NCBI GenBank assembly: GCA_002427745.1
Contig: DIYF01000018.1
Location: forward strand, 99,294-163,293
DNA length: 64,000 bases
Direction: 5' to 3'
Source: Roseivirga sp. UBA6061
GTDB taxonomy: Bacteria; Bacteroidota; Bacteroidia; Cytophagales; Cyclobacteriaceae
Shown here: positions 8,569 through 16,838 of the stretch, in pieces
How the letters are laid out: every line of letters begins with the position of its first letter
How positions within the stretch are numbered: the first letter of the stretch is position 1
The notes under the pieces: model-generated
Database searches by the model: none
Told to the model about the DNA's origin: nothing
Seen by the model: the letters and a program-made list of their open reading frames with translations, nothing else
Translations under genes and position numbers: made by a program

Positions 8569-9015
8569 TCATTTATCAGAGCTGAGGTCAGTATCTCCTT
8601 TTGGCAGAGGGGATACAGATGGTTGATCTAATCCCAAATCAGTCTGTAAAAATTCTATTGGAATATGATCCTCGATTACCTTAACTACATCACTTAAATC
8701 TTCAATCACATCCGATTCCGGAATACGAACGACTTTGTATCCTAACTTTTTCAGTCTTTCATCCCTTGTCCTGTCTTGTTCCTGTTTATAGTTATGAGAG
8801 CTTCCATCCAGTTCAATAATCAGTTTGAGTCTGCGACAAATAAAATCTGCTATGTAATCATCTACCGGGTATTGACGGTTGAATTGTAAACCATGAAAGC
8901 TTTTTGCTCTGAGTACCTGAGACCATAGAATGGCCTCTCCGGGAGTACCATGCTTACGGAGTGCTCTTGCCAGAGGCTTGAGTTTCTTATTATAGTTTGA
9001 GTTTTTTTCCTTCAT
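8569..9015 (-). CDS. DUF559-family (Vsr-like) endonuclease-fold protein
   Basis: 148 residues. The core matches DUF559 proteins of the PD-(D/E)XK/Vsr-like fold: RKHGTPGEAILW near residue 20, FNRQYPVDDYIADF, LIIELDGSSH (the acidic catalytic strand ELDG), then RDERLKKLGYKVVRI. Family function is not established; nuclease activity is inferred from fold. The last 20 or so residues (PSVSPLPKGDTD) do not belong to the family and look like a translated palindromic repeat related to two copies just upstream of the gene. It lies between the regulator gene and the permease array and is probably an accessory insertion with no role in the permease system. Confidence 0.85.
   Translation of the reverse strand: MKEKNSNYNKKLKPLARALRKHGTPGEAILWSQVLRAKSFHGLQFNRQYPVDDYIADFICRRLKLIIELDGSSHNYKQEQDRTRDERLKKLGYKVVRIPESDVIEDLSDVVKVIEDHIPIEFLQTDLGLDQPSVSPLPKGDTDLSSDK
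8586..8622 (-). repeat. Degenerate palindromic repeat inside the DUF559 reading frame
   Basis: On the minus strand this stretch (CCCCTCTGCC then AAAAGGAGATA) resembles a decayed copy of the palindromic element found intact at 9026-9058 and 9244-9273. It encodes the unusual SPLPKGDTD tail of the DUF559 protein, suggesting that the gene's 3' end was extended by a repeat insertion. Confidence 0.4.
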
Positions 9016-9025
9016 TATTTCTTAT

Positions 9026-9058
9026 CAATCCCCCCAGCCCCCTTCTCCAAGGGGGAGG
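9026..9058 (-). repeat. Palindromic repeat, copy 1
   Basis: GC-rich hairpin (CCCCCTTCTCCAAGGGGG core) that recurs in inverted orientation at 9244-9273; the two agree in about 26 of 30 positions. It sits 11 bp upstream of the DUF559 start codon. Such elements are typical small dispersed repeats in this phylum. Confidence 0.75.
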
Positions 9059-9243
9059 TTGGTTCACGAACTCCGGGCCTTATCTGTCTTTGGTGTTGTA
9101 TTTTATCAGGCCTCAGTGGTGTGTCCTTTTGTTCTAATGCTCAATCTTTCAGTCATGTCTGACTGCATGGTCTGCTTTCATTAAACTGTAAAGAGGCCAG
9201 CGTTGCGACAAAGCCTTCAGTCGTTTAGTCAAAACGATGTTTT

Positions 9244-9273
9244 CCCCCTTGGCGAAGGGGGACAGGGGGATTG
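9244..9273 (+). repeat. Palindromic repeat, copy 2 (inverted to copy 1)
   Basis: CCCCCTTGGCGAAGGGGG hairpin followed by a G-rich tail ending GGGGGATTG, the reverse-orientation partner of the copy at 9026-9058, about 185 bp away. The pair could flank a small mobile unit, but no target-site duplication is evident. Confidence 0.75.
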
Positions 9274-9348
9274 GCACCCCTCTCTTAGCTCACAAGGAAC
9301 TCTCTTGTCACAAATCAAAAACTTCCGATATATCAGTGCAAATACAGC

Positions 9349-9383
9349 CGTCCGGCAGCGGACGCTAAAGTGCGGTAACGTGC
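9349..9383 (+). promoter_or_regulatory. Double-dyad upstream activator site, unit 1
   Basis: Dyad one is a perfect CGTCCG-GCAG-CGGACG (9349-9364, centre 9356.5). Dyad two is GTGCG-GTAA-CGTGC (9370-9383, centre 9376.5), exactly 20 bp downstream. The first centre is 81.5 bp from the GG of the sigma-54-like element. The same arrangement recurs before permeases 3, 8 and 17, which marks it as a binding site, most likely of the NtrC-type regulator encoded next door. Confidence 0.75.
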
Positions 9384-9435
9384 AAAAAACCAGTAGTGAT
9401 ATTGGTTAAGTGTTTGTTTATCAGTTGTTTATGTT

Positions 9436-9453
9436 TTGGTTCGATAGTTGGCT
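9436..9453 (+). promoter_or_regulatory. Sigma-54-type promoter, unit 1
   Basis: TTGG-TTCGATAG-TTGGC: GG and the -12 element have the 10-bp separation required by RpoN, although the -24 half is less canonical (TTC in place of CAC). It is the weakest of the four by sequence, but its distance from the upstream dyads is the same as in the other three. The start codon at 9474 lies about 20 bp downstream. Confidence 0.6.
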
Positions 9454-9473
9454 TATTCCTGAAAAAACTGACT

Positions 9474-11879
9474 ATGCGCAAGACCGACCTGATTATTGCT
9501 ATTCGAAGTTTAAAGAAGCATCTGGTGTATACCTGGGTCAATGTGCTTGGCCTGGCGATCGCTTTGTGCTGCGTGTTCCTTACCTTTCTTTATACCCAAC
9601 ACGAAAGGAATTTTGATAAAGCCTACCCGGATAGCGGGCAGATCAACAGGCTGGTGATAGATGGGATGAACTGGGGAAGTAAAAAAAGAACTTCTTCGTT
9701 GCCCTATATCCATTCCAGGGGGCTTGAAGAGAATTTTCCGCAGGTAGAAGCTGTAGCGAGTTGTCTTTTTGAATATAACAGTGCGTTGGTAAGGGCTAAG
9801 GCGCGCTATGAACTTGCCTTTGAAGAGCAAGAGCTCATTTATGCAGAGCCGTCCTTCCTCTCAATATTTGGTCCGGAGATTATTGCGGGAGATGTCAACC
9901 TCTTTGGCAGGCCCGGCAAAATGCTTCTGGCCCAAAGAACTGCCAAAAGATACTTTGGAGATGCCAAAGCAGTAGGGAAGGTGATGTTTGTAGGGAAAAG
10001 AGAGTTTGAAGTGATCGCGATATACGATGACTTTGAAACCAATTCATCCGTTAATCCTCAGTTTCTGTTGTCAATGGAAACATTGAAGGTCGACCCGTCT
10101 GCAGCCGACAGGTTTCAGAAAGAGGGATATTACATTTTTCAGACCTTTGTGAAACTTGACAAGTCTGCTGACCCGTCTGTTATGGCCGGGGAGTTAACGG
10201 CCTTTACCAAAAGCAAGGGGCTGATGCAGGGAGGACAACATTTTGTACTTGATCCTTTAGAAGCCTACCACTTCAATACAACAGACTATGTACCGACACT
10301 GGCCGCCAAGGCCGATGAGAAACTGATAATCTGGCTGGTTGCTATATCTATTGGTCTGTTATTGGTGGCGATTGCCAACTTTGGAAATATCTCCATGGCC
10401 ATAGTGCTCAGTAAGACCAAAGAAGTAGCGGTGCGAAAAATAATAGGTGCGAATAAGATACAGATTGTAAAGCGTGGACTGTTTGAGTCCCTGCTACTGA
10501 CCTTTATCTCCTTTCTCGGGGCACTGATTTTACTCGAGGTTTTGCTTCCGGTCTTTTCCGACTTTGTAGACCGTGATCTGAGCGCAGAAACAGCAGGCCT
10601 TTCTACTTACCTGGTGTTATTTGTAATGGCCATGTCAGTGGGGCTTGTGGCCGGGGTTTACCCTGCCCTGTTAATGTCCAATATCAAGGTGATGCACCTT
10701 TTTAAAGCAGGCAATACCGGTAAAATCTCACGGGTCAACTTTAAAAGTGCCTTGCTGTCTTTTCAGTTTATCATCACTTTTATTCTCCTGGCTGTCACCT
10801 TCTTTATGAACCGTCAGATCGATTTCATGCTGTCTAAAGATCCGGGTTTTGACTATGAAGATGTCGTGGTTTTTACCCCCATATGGTTTAGTGATCGCGA
10901 TGCCAGCGCGATTAGCAGTTTCAGAAATGAACTGGTTGCCATGCCGGAGGTAGCAGACCTGACCATCTCAGACATTCACCCTCTGGCAGTGTTCAGAGGG
11001 CACGAACTGAGTAAGAGGGATCTCAGGGGCGCAGGTACTTCACAGTCAATACTGATCGGGGGAGTAGATTGTCACTTTTTTGACTTCTATAACATCAGGA
11101 AAGATATGAGTCAGGACGTGCTGGATCAGTTCTGTGAGAAAAGCCTCATCTCTGTATTAAATCAGAGGGCTATTGATGGTTTTGAAACAGATGCTGAAGG
11201 TAAGACCTTTATACATTTCTATAAGGGCAGGGTTACCGATTACATAGTGCAATCCGGTGTGGTGCCTGATTTCTATTATACTTCAGTAAAGGACAGTCCG
11301 GTCCCCATCGCTTTTATCCCGATTGGCGCGTCTAATGGAAGAAACAGCTTTTCAATAAAGCTGAACAAAGGGGCAGATCAGGCGGCCTTTATCTCAAAAA
11401 TCAATCAGATGTGGTGGGAGCTTGAACCCTCAAAGCCATTTGACCTGAAGGTATTGGAAGACGAACACAAAAGACTGTATTCTTCTGAAATGAAATTGAA
11501 ATCAATGGCAAGCGTACTGGCCATGGCAGTCTGCGTTATTGCATTTGCGGGTGTGTTTGCCCTATCTGTTTTTTACGGAAGACAAAAGCTGAAAGAAGTG
11601 GGGATCAGAAAAGTGCTGGGGGCCAGTTTCAACCACTTGTTCTATTTACAAAGCAAGACCTTTTTGATGATACTGGCGGCATCTTGCCTGGTGGCTGTGC
11701 CGGTTGTTCAGCAGGTGATGAAGGGGTGGATGGAACAGTTTGCCTCGCAGGTGGAAATATCGTATTGGGTCTATCTGCTCACCGGGCTTACCCTTCTGGT
11801 ATGTACTATACTCTCTGCGGGCTGGTACTCCTCAAAAGTAGCCAGAGTCAATCCTTCAGAGATAATTCGTAATAACTGA
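9474..11879 (+). CDS. FtsX/MacB-type ABC permease 1 of the array
   Basis: 801 residues. The array-wide architecture is: helix 1 (about 18-41), first MacB-like periplasmic core domain (about 45-280), FtsX domain with three helices (here 284-304 and following), helix 5, second periplasmic domain, and a second three-helix FtsX domain, giving 8 helices. Coupling motifs to an ATPase are KEVAVRKIIGA (about 316) and KEVGIRKVLGA (about 707). The ATG at 9474 was chosen over a GTG at 9396 because MRKTDLIIAIRSLKK matches the starts of the paralogues and the upstream part overlaps the promoter. This is the most divergent member together with permease 9: no FAYRI motif, and an NPSEIIRNN end. First gene of a two-gene unit. 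Confidence 0.93.
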   Translation: MRKTDLIIAIRSLKKHLVYTWVNVLGLAIALCCVFLTFLYTQHERNFDKAYPDSGQINRLVIDGMNWGSKKRTSSLPYIHSRGLEENFPQVEAVASCLFEYNSALVRAKARYELAFEEQELIYAEPSFLSIFGPEIIAGDVNLFGRPGKMLLAQRTAKRYFGDAKAVGKVMFVGKREFEVIAIYDDFETNSSVNPQFLLSMETLKVDPSAADRFQKEGYYIFQTFVKLDKSADPSVMAGELTAFTKSKGLMQGGQHFVLDPLEAYHFNTTDYVPTLAAKADEKLIIWLVAISIGLLLVAIANFGNISMAIVLSKTKEVAVRKIIGANKIQIVKRGLFESLLLTFISFLGALILLEVLLPVFSDFVDRDLSAETAGLSTYLVLFVMAMSVGLVAGVYPALLMSNIKVMHLFKAGNTGKISRVNFKSALLSFQFIITFILLAVTFFMNRQIDFMLSKDPGFDYEDVVVFTPIWFSDRDASAISSFRNELVAMPEVADLTISDIHPLAVFRGHELSKRDLRGAGTSQSILIGGVDCHFFDFYNIRKDMSQDVLDQFCEKSLISVLNQRAIDGFETDAEGKTFIHFYKGRVTDYIVQSGVVPDFYYTSVKDSPVPIAFIPIGASNGRNSFSIKLNKGADQAAFISKINQMWWELEPSKPFDLKVLEDEHKRLYSSEMKLKSMASVLAMAVCVIAFAGVFALSVFYGRQKLKEVGIRKVLGASFNHLFYLQSKTFLMILAASCLVAVPVVQQVMKGWMEQFASQVEISYWVYLLTGLTLLVCTILSAGWYSSKVARVNPSEIIRNN

Positions 11880-11899
11880 TAACCTATAAAACCAGCGTC

Positions 11900-14254
11900 A
11901 TGATTTTCAGTCTGATCAGACAATCCATTCGTCATCACAGCAAGAATAAGATGTATACCATTATCAATATTTTTGGTCTGGCAGTAGGCATGGCCTGTTT
12001 TGCCTTGTTGACTTTGTTGGTCATTGACGAAAAGAGCCATGATGCCTATCATAAGGATAAGGAGCTCATTTATCAGGTCTACACACATTTTGAGGAAAAT
12101 CCGGATAATGAACCGGACGGAAGACTTATGGCTCCGGCAGGTCCTTATTTAGCTGAGGCTATTCCTGAAATAGCGTCATATACCCGTTTTAAGGCCAGCG
12201 GTAACTTACTGGCCAGGGTCAATGGCAATCGCGTGATTGTACCCCGTCTCTATGGTACGGACAAAGCTACTATGGACTATTTCGGACTTGAGTTCATCGG
12301 CCAGAAGACTGCCTCTGTCGGGCTGGAGAAAAATGAAATACTTCTTTCGCGCTCGGCAGCGGAAAAGCTTTACGGTGAGGCGGAAGATGCAGTGGGTGAG
12401 ATTTTCGAAATACCGGACTTCGAACAGTTTATTGTAAAAGGTGTTTTTGAAGATCTGCCATCTCAGACACATCTGGCCTTCGACTATCTTATCTCCTTTG
12501 AGCATACAGCTGAGCTCTCCCTTTTTGAAACCGGCTATAAGTTTAATTTCGTTGGGTGGAGTCTCAATGGCTACCCCACTTATGTGAAGCTGACTGAGCC
12601 ACTCAAAGACCCTCAGCTTTTGGCACAAAAGATACAGGAAGCACTCACACCTCATGTTGGTAAAAGGGTTGTGAATCTGGTACCATTAGATCAGATATAC
12701 TTTTCGGAGTGGAATGATGGCTTTTTTAAGCCTGAAGGAGATGACAGCTATTTGAATCTCTACCTGTTTATTGGTCTAGTATTGCTGATCGTGGCAGTGG
12801 TAAACTATACCAATTTATCCACTGCCCGCTTTTCGAAAAGAGCGAAGGAAGTAGGGGTTCGCAAAGCCATAGGTGGGTACAGAAGCCAGTTGGTGTGGCA
12901 ATTTCTGGCAGAATCGCTGACACTGACTGTGGTGTCTTCCGTACTGGCCATTTGCTTTTTTGAACTCGCCATTCCCGGCTTTAATGCCTACATGCACAAA
13001 GAAATATTCATCGATTATGCCTCTCCGTGGACCTACCTCATTTTTGGTGCCTTTACATTAACAGTGGGGGTATTAGCGGGTATTTACCCTGCTTTTTTCC
13101 TGTCTGCTTTTAGTCCCAGACAGGGCCTCAGTAAAAACCTCGATGGTAAAGGAGGGGGGCTCTTTCGAAAGATGCTGGTTGGGTTTCAGTTTGCTACCTG
13201 CCTGGCACTTATGGTTGTGGCTGCCATCGTATACCATCAATATGGCTATATGAGTGTGCTGTCCCCTGGCTTGAATAGTGAACAACTGGTGATACTGCCA
13301 ATGAAGGACAAGAATCTCCAAAAGTCGTATGCCGGTTTTAAGAATGAGTTGTTAACCAATCCACGGGTCAAAGGCGTTTCAGGAGCCTCTATTGATCTTT
13401 TTAGCAGTGAATATATTATTAAGACAGATGTAGAAGGGCAGGAAGATATGCTGGTTACCTGGGCACGTGTCGAGCGCAACTTTTTTGATCTGATGGAAAT
13501 TGAGAAAGATCAGGGCTTGCTGTTTTCGGAGCAGACCGCCAGTGAAAGTAAGAGATCTGTCATCATTAATCAGTCTGTAATCTCTGCCACAGGTTGGGAA
13601 CAGCCTTTGGAACAGCAACTACTGGAAGCACCGGTTGATGGCGTTGTGAAGGATTTCATGTATGGTTCTGCCAGAGAAATTATCGCCCCTCTGATGGTAA
13701 CAGAAGGAGAGCCGGGAGACTTTGAATTCGCCTATGTGCGGATTGATGGCAATATTGCTGAGACTCTGGAAACCATGGAGGCTATCTTTGACGGGTTTTC
13801 TGTGGATCATCCTTTTGAATACAGTTTTCTGGACGATGAGTTTGCCGCTAAATATGAGTCAGAAAGACGCCTGGGAGAGGCTTTCGGAGCTTTTAGTCTC
13901 CTTACTGTTTTCATCGCGGGGCTGGGGGTATTAGGGCTTTCTATCTTTATTGCAGAAACGCGAACCAAGGAAATCGGTATCAGAAAAGTACTGGGGGCCG
14001 GAGTGGAGCGCATCATCTGGCTGCTCAATGGAGGAATTACGAGACTGATCCTGGGAGTTGCTCTGATAGTTATGCCGGCAGTGTACTACCTGATGGATAG
14101 CTGGCTGCAGGATTTTGCCTACAGAATTGAGCTGAGCTTTGCCTATTTTATCTTACCGTTACTCTCTCTTATTGTAGTCGTCTGGGGTATTCTGTTTTAC
14201 CAGTCCCTCAAGTGTGCCAACCTCAATCCTGTAGAGGCCCTGCGCTCTGAGTAA
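11900..14254 (+). CDS. FtsX/MacB-type ABC permease 2
   Basis: 784 residues, 20 bp after permease 1 and the last gene of unit 1. Coupling motifs KEVGVRKAIGG in the first FtsX half and KEIGIRKVLGA in the second, the latter followed by IIWLLN. Helix 1 is YTIINIFGLAVGMACFALLT. With permeases 3 and 4 it forms a subgroup marked by GG at the end of the first coupling motif where most paralogues have GA, and by the WLLN segment. The sequence FAYRIELS before the final helix and the end NPVEALRSE are typical of the family. Substrate unknown; periplasmic domains differ strongly from the neighbours in other subgroups. Confidence 0.93.
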   Translation: MIFSLIRQSIRHHSKNKMYTIINIFGLAVGMACFALLTLLVIDEKSHDAYHKDKELIYQVYTHFEENPDNEPDGRLMAPAGPYLAEAIPEIASYTRFKASGNLLARVNGNRVIVPRLYGTDKATMDYFGLEFIGQKTASVGLEKNEILLSRSAAEKLYGEAEDAVGEIFEIPDFEQFIVKGVFEDLPSQTHLAFDYLISFEHTAELSLFETGYKFNFVGWSLNGYPTYVKLTEPLKDPQLLAQKIQEALTPHVGKRVVNLVPLDQIYFSEWNDGFFKPEGDDSYLNLYLFIGLVLLIVAVVNYTNLSTARFSKRAKEVGVRKAIGGYRSQLVWQFLAESLTLTVVSSVLAICFFELAIPGFNAYMHKEIFIDYASPWTYLIFGAFTLTVGVLAGIYPAFFLSAFSPRQGLSKNLDGKGGGLFRKMLVGFQFATCLALMVVAAIVYHQYGYMSVLSPGLNSEQLVILPMKDKNLQKSYAGFKNELLTNPRVKGVSGASIDLFSSEYIIKTDVEGQEDMLVTWARVERNFFDLMEIEKDQGLLFSEQTASESKRSVIINQSVISATGWEQPLEQQLLEAPVDGVVKDFMYGSAREIIAPLMVTEGEPGDFEFAYVRIDGNIAETLETMEAIFDGFSVDHPFEYSFLDDEFAAKYESERRLGEAFGAFSLLTVFIAGLGVLGLSIFIAETRTKEIGIRKVLGAGVERIIWLLNGGITRLILGVALIVMPAVYYLMDSWLQDFAYRIELSFAYFILPLLSLIVVVWGILFYQSLKCANLNPVEALRSE

Positions 14255-14288
14255 TCAAGTCAAAAACATCTGCCTTCTTTCATCAACT

Positions 14289-14302
14289 GTCCGCCAGCGG
14301 TC
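14289..14302 (+). promoter_or_regulatory. Extra upstream dyad, unit 2
   Basis: GTCCG-CCAG-CGGTC, one mismatch from a perfect dyad, centred 28 bp upstream of the main dyad of this unit. It closely matches the left dyad of unit 3 (GTCCG-CCAG-CGAAC). Only unit 2 has this third site, so it may have the highest regulator occupancy. Confidence 0.5.
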
Positions 14303-14314
14303 TGTAAATTACTG

Positions 14315-14350
14315 CCGTCCGCTGGCGGACGGTAAAGTGCGTGAGCGGAT
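14315..14350 (+). promoter_or_regulatory. Double-dyad upstream activator site, unit 2
   Basis: The strongest copy: an 18-bp perfect palindrome CCGTCCGC-TG-GCGGACGG (14315-14332, centre 14323.5), then GTGCG-TGAG-CGGAT (14337-14350, centre 14343.5), again exactly 20 bp apart. The first centre is 80.5 bp from the -24 GG. Confidence 0.8.
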
Positions 14351-14401
14351 ATGAGGGGAAAATCAATCTATTTTAATTCATTGATAGTCAGTGGTTTAAG
14401 T

Positions 14402-14418
14402 TTGGTACGGCTCTTGAA
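14402..14418 (+). promoter_or_regulatory. Sigma-54-type promoter, unit 2
   Basis: TTGGTACG-GCTC-TTGAA, close to the RpoN consensus TTGGCACG-N4-TTGCA with correct 10-bp spacing between GG and the -12 dinucleotide. The ATG of permease 3 is 24 bp downstream. The element shares TTTGGTA...TCTTGAA with the unit 3 promoter. Confidence 0.75.
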
Positions 14419-14441
14419 AAGAAAAGGCCAAAGATTGCATT

Positions 14442-16799
14442 ATGATTCTCAATTTTCTACGCATTGCGCTTCGTCAGTTTACCAAACACAAGGTATATTC
14501 TCTGATTAATGTACTGGGCCTTTCCATGGGGCTATGCTGCTTTATCCTGCTCTCACTCTTTGTCAAGAGAGAACTGAGCTTTGATGTTTTTCAGTCGAAT
14601 AAGGATACCCTCTATCAGATGTATCTGGCAGACAGTGCCAAGGCGGAAGAGGGCTATAGTTATTCTACCATGGCAGCTATGGGCCCTGAGGTATCAGAGC
14701 AATTACCCGAACTGGTGAATTACACCCGCTTCGGACGCACCAGCTTCAAGGTCATTACCGAGCAGCGAACTTTCGATGTGAAGGGAGTGTGCTACACTGA
14801 TGCCAATACTTTCGATATGTTCGATATCAACATCATTGCCGGTGCCGCTCCGCAGGGGCAGTTCACCAAACAGCAGATGCTGATTTCCAAAAAAGAGGCG
14901 CTGCGCTTCTACGAATCTGTCGAGGATGCTATAGGGAAGATGATTGAGATTCCGGATCTGGAAAAATGTGAGGTGGTTGGTGTATTTGAGAATATGCCGG
15001 AAAACTCGCATATGGGCTTTGAAATGCTCATCTCCTTTGATCATGCCAATGACCTGCTCTTTTACGGTTCGGGTTTTGAAATGCCCGATATGGACGTAAT
15101 GAAATGGGGGCAGGTGAGTGCTTACACTACCTATTACCAGGTCAATGGAGAAATCAATAAGCAGGAGCTGGAGACCAAAATCCAGTCAACCATGATTCCT
15201 CACATTGGCCAGAAAGAGGTGAATCTCATTGCACTGGAAGATATTTACCTGAGCGAATTCAATCCCGGGTATTTCAGAGATAAGGGGGATATGAAAGAAC
15301 TGAAGCTCTTTGTGGCGGTAGGGCTTATTCTGCTGCTGATTGCAGTAGTGAATTATATGAATCTGTCTACAGCCCGTTTTTCGAAGAGAGCCAAGGAGGT
15401 GGGAATCAGAAAGACTATTGGCGGGCACAGAAACCAACTGGTGTTTCAGTTTCTGGTGGAGTCATTGACCATCACCTCTTTTGCACTGATCATTGGTTTG
15501 GTATTGGCGGAGATGGCCATGCCTGCTTTCAATAACTATACGGGTAAAGTGGTGGATATCGATTATACATCCTTTCTTACCTATGCCTACCTTATCGGTA
15601 CCATTCTTTTAGTCGGGCTGGTTTCCGGTCTGTATCCTGCTTTCTACCTGTCTAAATTTTCTGCTACTCACAACCTGATTGGCTCAGGAGGCCGTGATAA
15701 GAGTGTCTTCAGAAGAATTCTGGTGGGGGTACAGTTTGCCATCTGCCTGGGGCTGATCTCTTCTACCTTTATACTCTTCTCACAGCATCAGCATATGCGC
15801 AATCTGGATATGGGCTTTAATGCAGACCAGATGCTGATCATTGAGCTTGATAAGGTATTGAAGAAATCGGCAGTCAGTATCCAGAATGAGCTGAAACAAT
15901 CACCAAACATTGAGGATGTGATGAGGGCAAATATCAGCCCCCTGTCCGGAGGATCTGTGATGATGGGAATCGATGTGGACAAAGAAGAGGAGATTTCCAC
16001 ATCACTCATGGTTGTAGAGTCTGGCCTGATGAAGATGCTGGATGTTGAGACCTCTCAGGGAGATTTATTCGCTGATCTTCCCGATAGTGAGGTTACCGGT
16101 GCGGCATTGGTAAATGAGGCTTTCTTAAGACAGGCAGAATGGGACGATCCTATTGGCAAAAAGGTATTGGGCAATAATAAGATTGTGGGTGTGGTGAAAG
16201 ATTTTATCTACGAATCCGCGAAGAATGAGATTAAGCCTACGGTGATCATACAGACCGAAAAAGCAGACAGCTATTTATATGTGAGACTGGCAGGAGATGT
16301 AGGAGCCGGAGTTAAACATATCGAAAAGACACTTAGAAATTTCGATGCCGACCATGTATTTGACTACACTTTTCTGGATGACGTATTTGCCGCCAAATAC
16401 GAAAAAGAAAGACGTTTAAGTGAGGTTTTCGGTCTGTTCAGCATCTTCACCATTTTTATTGCCGGACTGGGTGTGCTGGGACTGTCCATCTTTATTGCAG
16501 AGTCCAGAATCAAAGAAATTGGTATCAGAAAGGTATTGGGAGCTAAGCTGGCTCAGGTGGTCTGGCTGCTTAATAGTGGTATTACCATGCTGGTGTTGGT
16601 GGTTGCTCTTGCTACCATTCCTGCTGTCTATTACTACAGCGAACGCTGGCTCGACAGCTTTGCCTACAGAATAGACCTGAATGTATTTCACTTTATTCTT
16701 CCGCTGATGGCATTGCTCGGTATTATCTGGTCTATTCTGTTCTACCAGTCTTACAAATCGGCCAATGCCAACCCGGTAAACGCATTAAGAATTCAATAG
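14442..16799 (+). CDS. FtsX/MacB-type ABC permease 3
   Basis: 785 residues and the first gene of the five-gene unit 2 (permeases 3-7). Helix 1 is YSLINVLGLSMGLCCFILLSLF. Coupling motifs KEVGIRKTIGG and KEIGIRKVLGA, the second followed by VVWLLN as in permeases 2 and 4, its closest relatives in the array. The segment FDYTFLDDVFAAKYEKERRL just before the sixth helix is a strongly conserved family signature. Ends NPVNALRIQ. The 187-bp gap upstream carries the promoter and operators listed above, so this gene is expected to be the most highly expressed of its unit. Confidence 0.93.
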   Translation: MILNFLRIALRQFTKHKVYSLINVLGLSMGLCCFILLSLFVKRELSFDVFQSNKDTLYQMYLADSAKAEEGYSYSTMAAMGPEVSEQLPELVNYTRFGRTSFKVITEQRTFDVKGVCYTDANTFDMFDINIIAGAAPQGQFTKQQMLISKKEALRFYESVEDAIGKMIEIPDLEKCEVVGVFENMPENSHMGFEMLISFDHANDLLFYGSGFEMPDMDVMKWGQVSAYTTYYQVNGEINKQELETKIQSTMIPHIGQKEVNLIALEDIYLSEFNPGYFRDKGDMKELKLFVAVGLILLLIAVVNYMNLSTARFSKRAKEVGIRKTIGGHRNQLVFQFLVESLTITSFALIIGLVLAEMAMPAFNNYTGKVVDIDYTSFLTYAYLIGTILLVGLVSGLYPAFYLSKFSATHNLIGSGGRDKSVFRRILVGVQFAICLGLISSTFILFSQHQHMRNLDMGFNADQMLIIELDKVLKKSAVSIQNELKQSPNIEDVMRANISPLSGGSVMMGIDVDKEEEISTSLMVVESGLMKMLDVETSQGDLFADLPDSEVTGAALVNEAFLRQAEWDDPIGKKVLGNNKIVGVVKDFIYESAKNEIKPTVIIQTEKADSYLYVRLAGDVGAGVKHIEKTLRNFDADHVFDYTFLDDVFAAKYEKERRLSEVFGLFSIFTIFIAGLGVLGLSIFIAESRIKEIGIRKVLGAKLAQVVWLLNSGITMLVLVVALATIPAVYYYSERWLDSFAYRIDLNVFHFILPLMALLGIIWSILFYQSYKSANANPVNALRIQ

Positions 16800-16838
16800 T
16801 CAGATTCAAAACAACAAAGGGTCAAAACTCAACTCGTT

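Larger units (their letters stand above)
9016..9473. other. 458-bp intergenic control and repeat region before the array
   Basis: Between the divergent DUF559 gene and permease 1. It holds two inverted copies of a palindromic repeat (9026-9058, 9244-9273), a dyad pair at 9349-9383 and a sigma-54-like element at 9436-9453. The interval 9060-9240 shows nothing I can assign. A 68-codon reading frame starting at 9203 runs through repeat and operator and is not considered a gene. Confidence 0.7.

Noticed and set aside
9271..9290. A perfect -24-like TTGGCAC upstream of the array
   Set aside because: No TTG at the required -12 distance (CTCTTAG instead), it overlaps the palindromic repeat, and the TTGG-N8-TTG element at 9436 fits the spacing to the dyads seen in the other three units.
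9203..9409. 68-codon plus-strand reading frame before the array
   Set aside because: Runs through the palindromic repeat and the activator dyads; its sequence is what those elements encode by chance.
14289..14350. The CGTCCG palindromes as ordinary REP-type dispersed repeats
   Set aside because: Considered seriously because they are GC-rich and palindromic, but the constant 80.5-82.5 bp distance to the -24 element and the exact 20-bp offset of the second dyad in four separate gaps favour a regulatory role. A genome-wide count would settle it.
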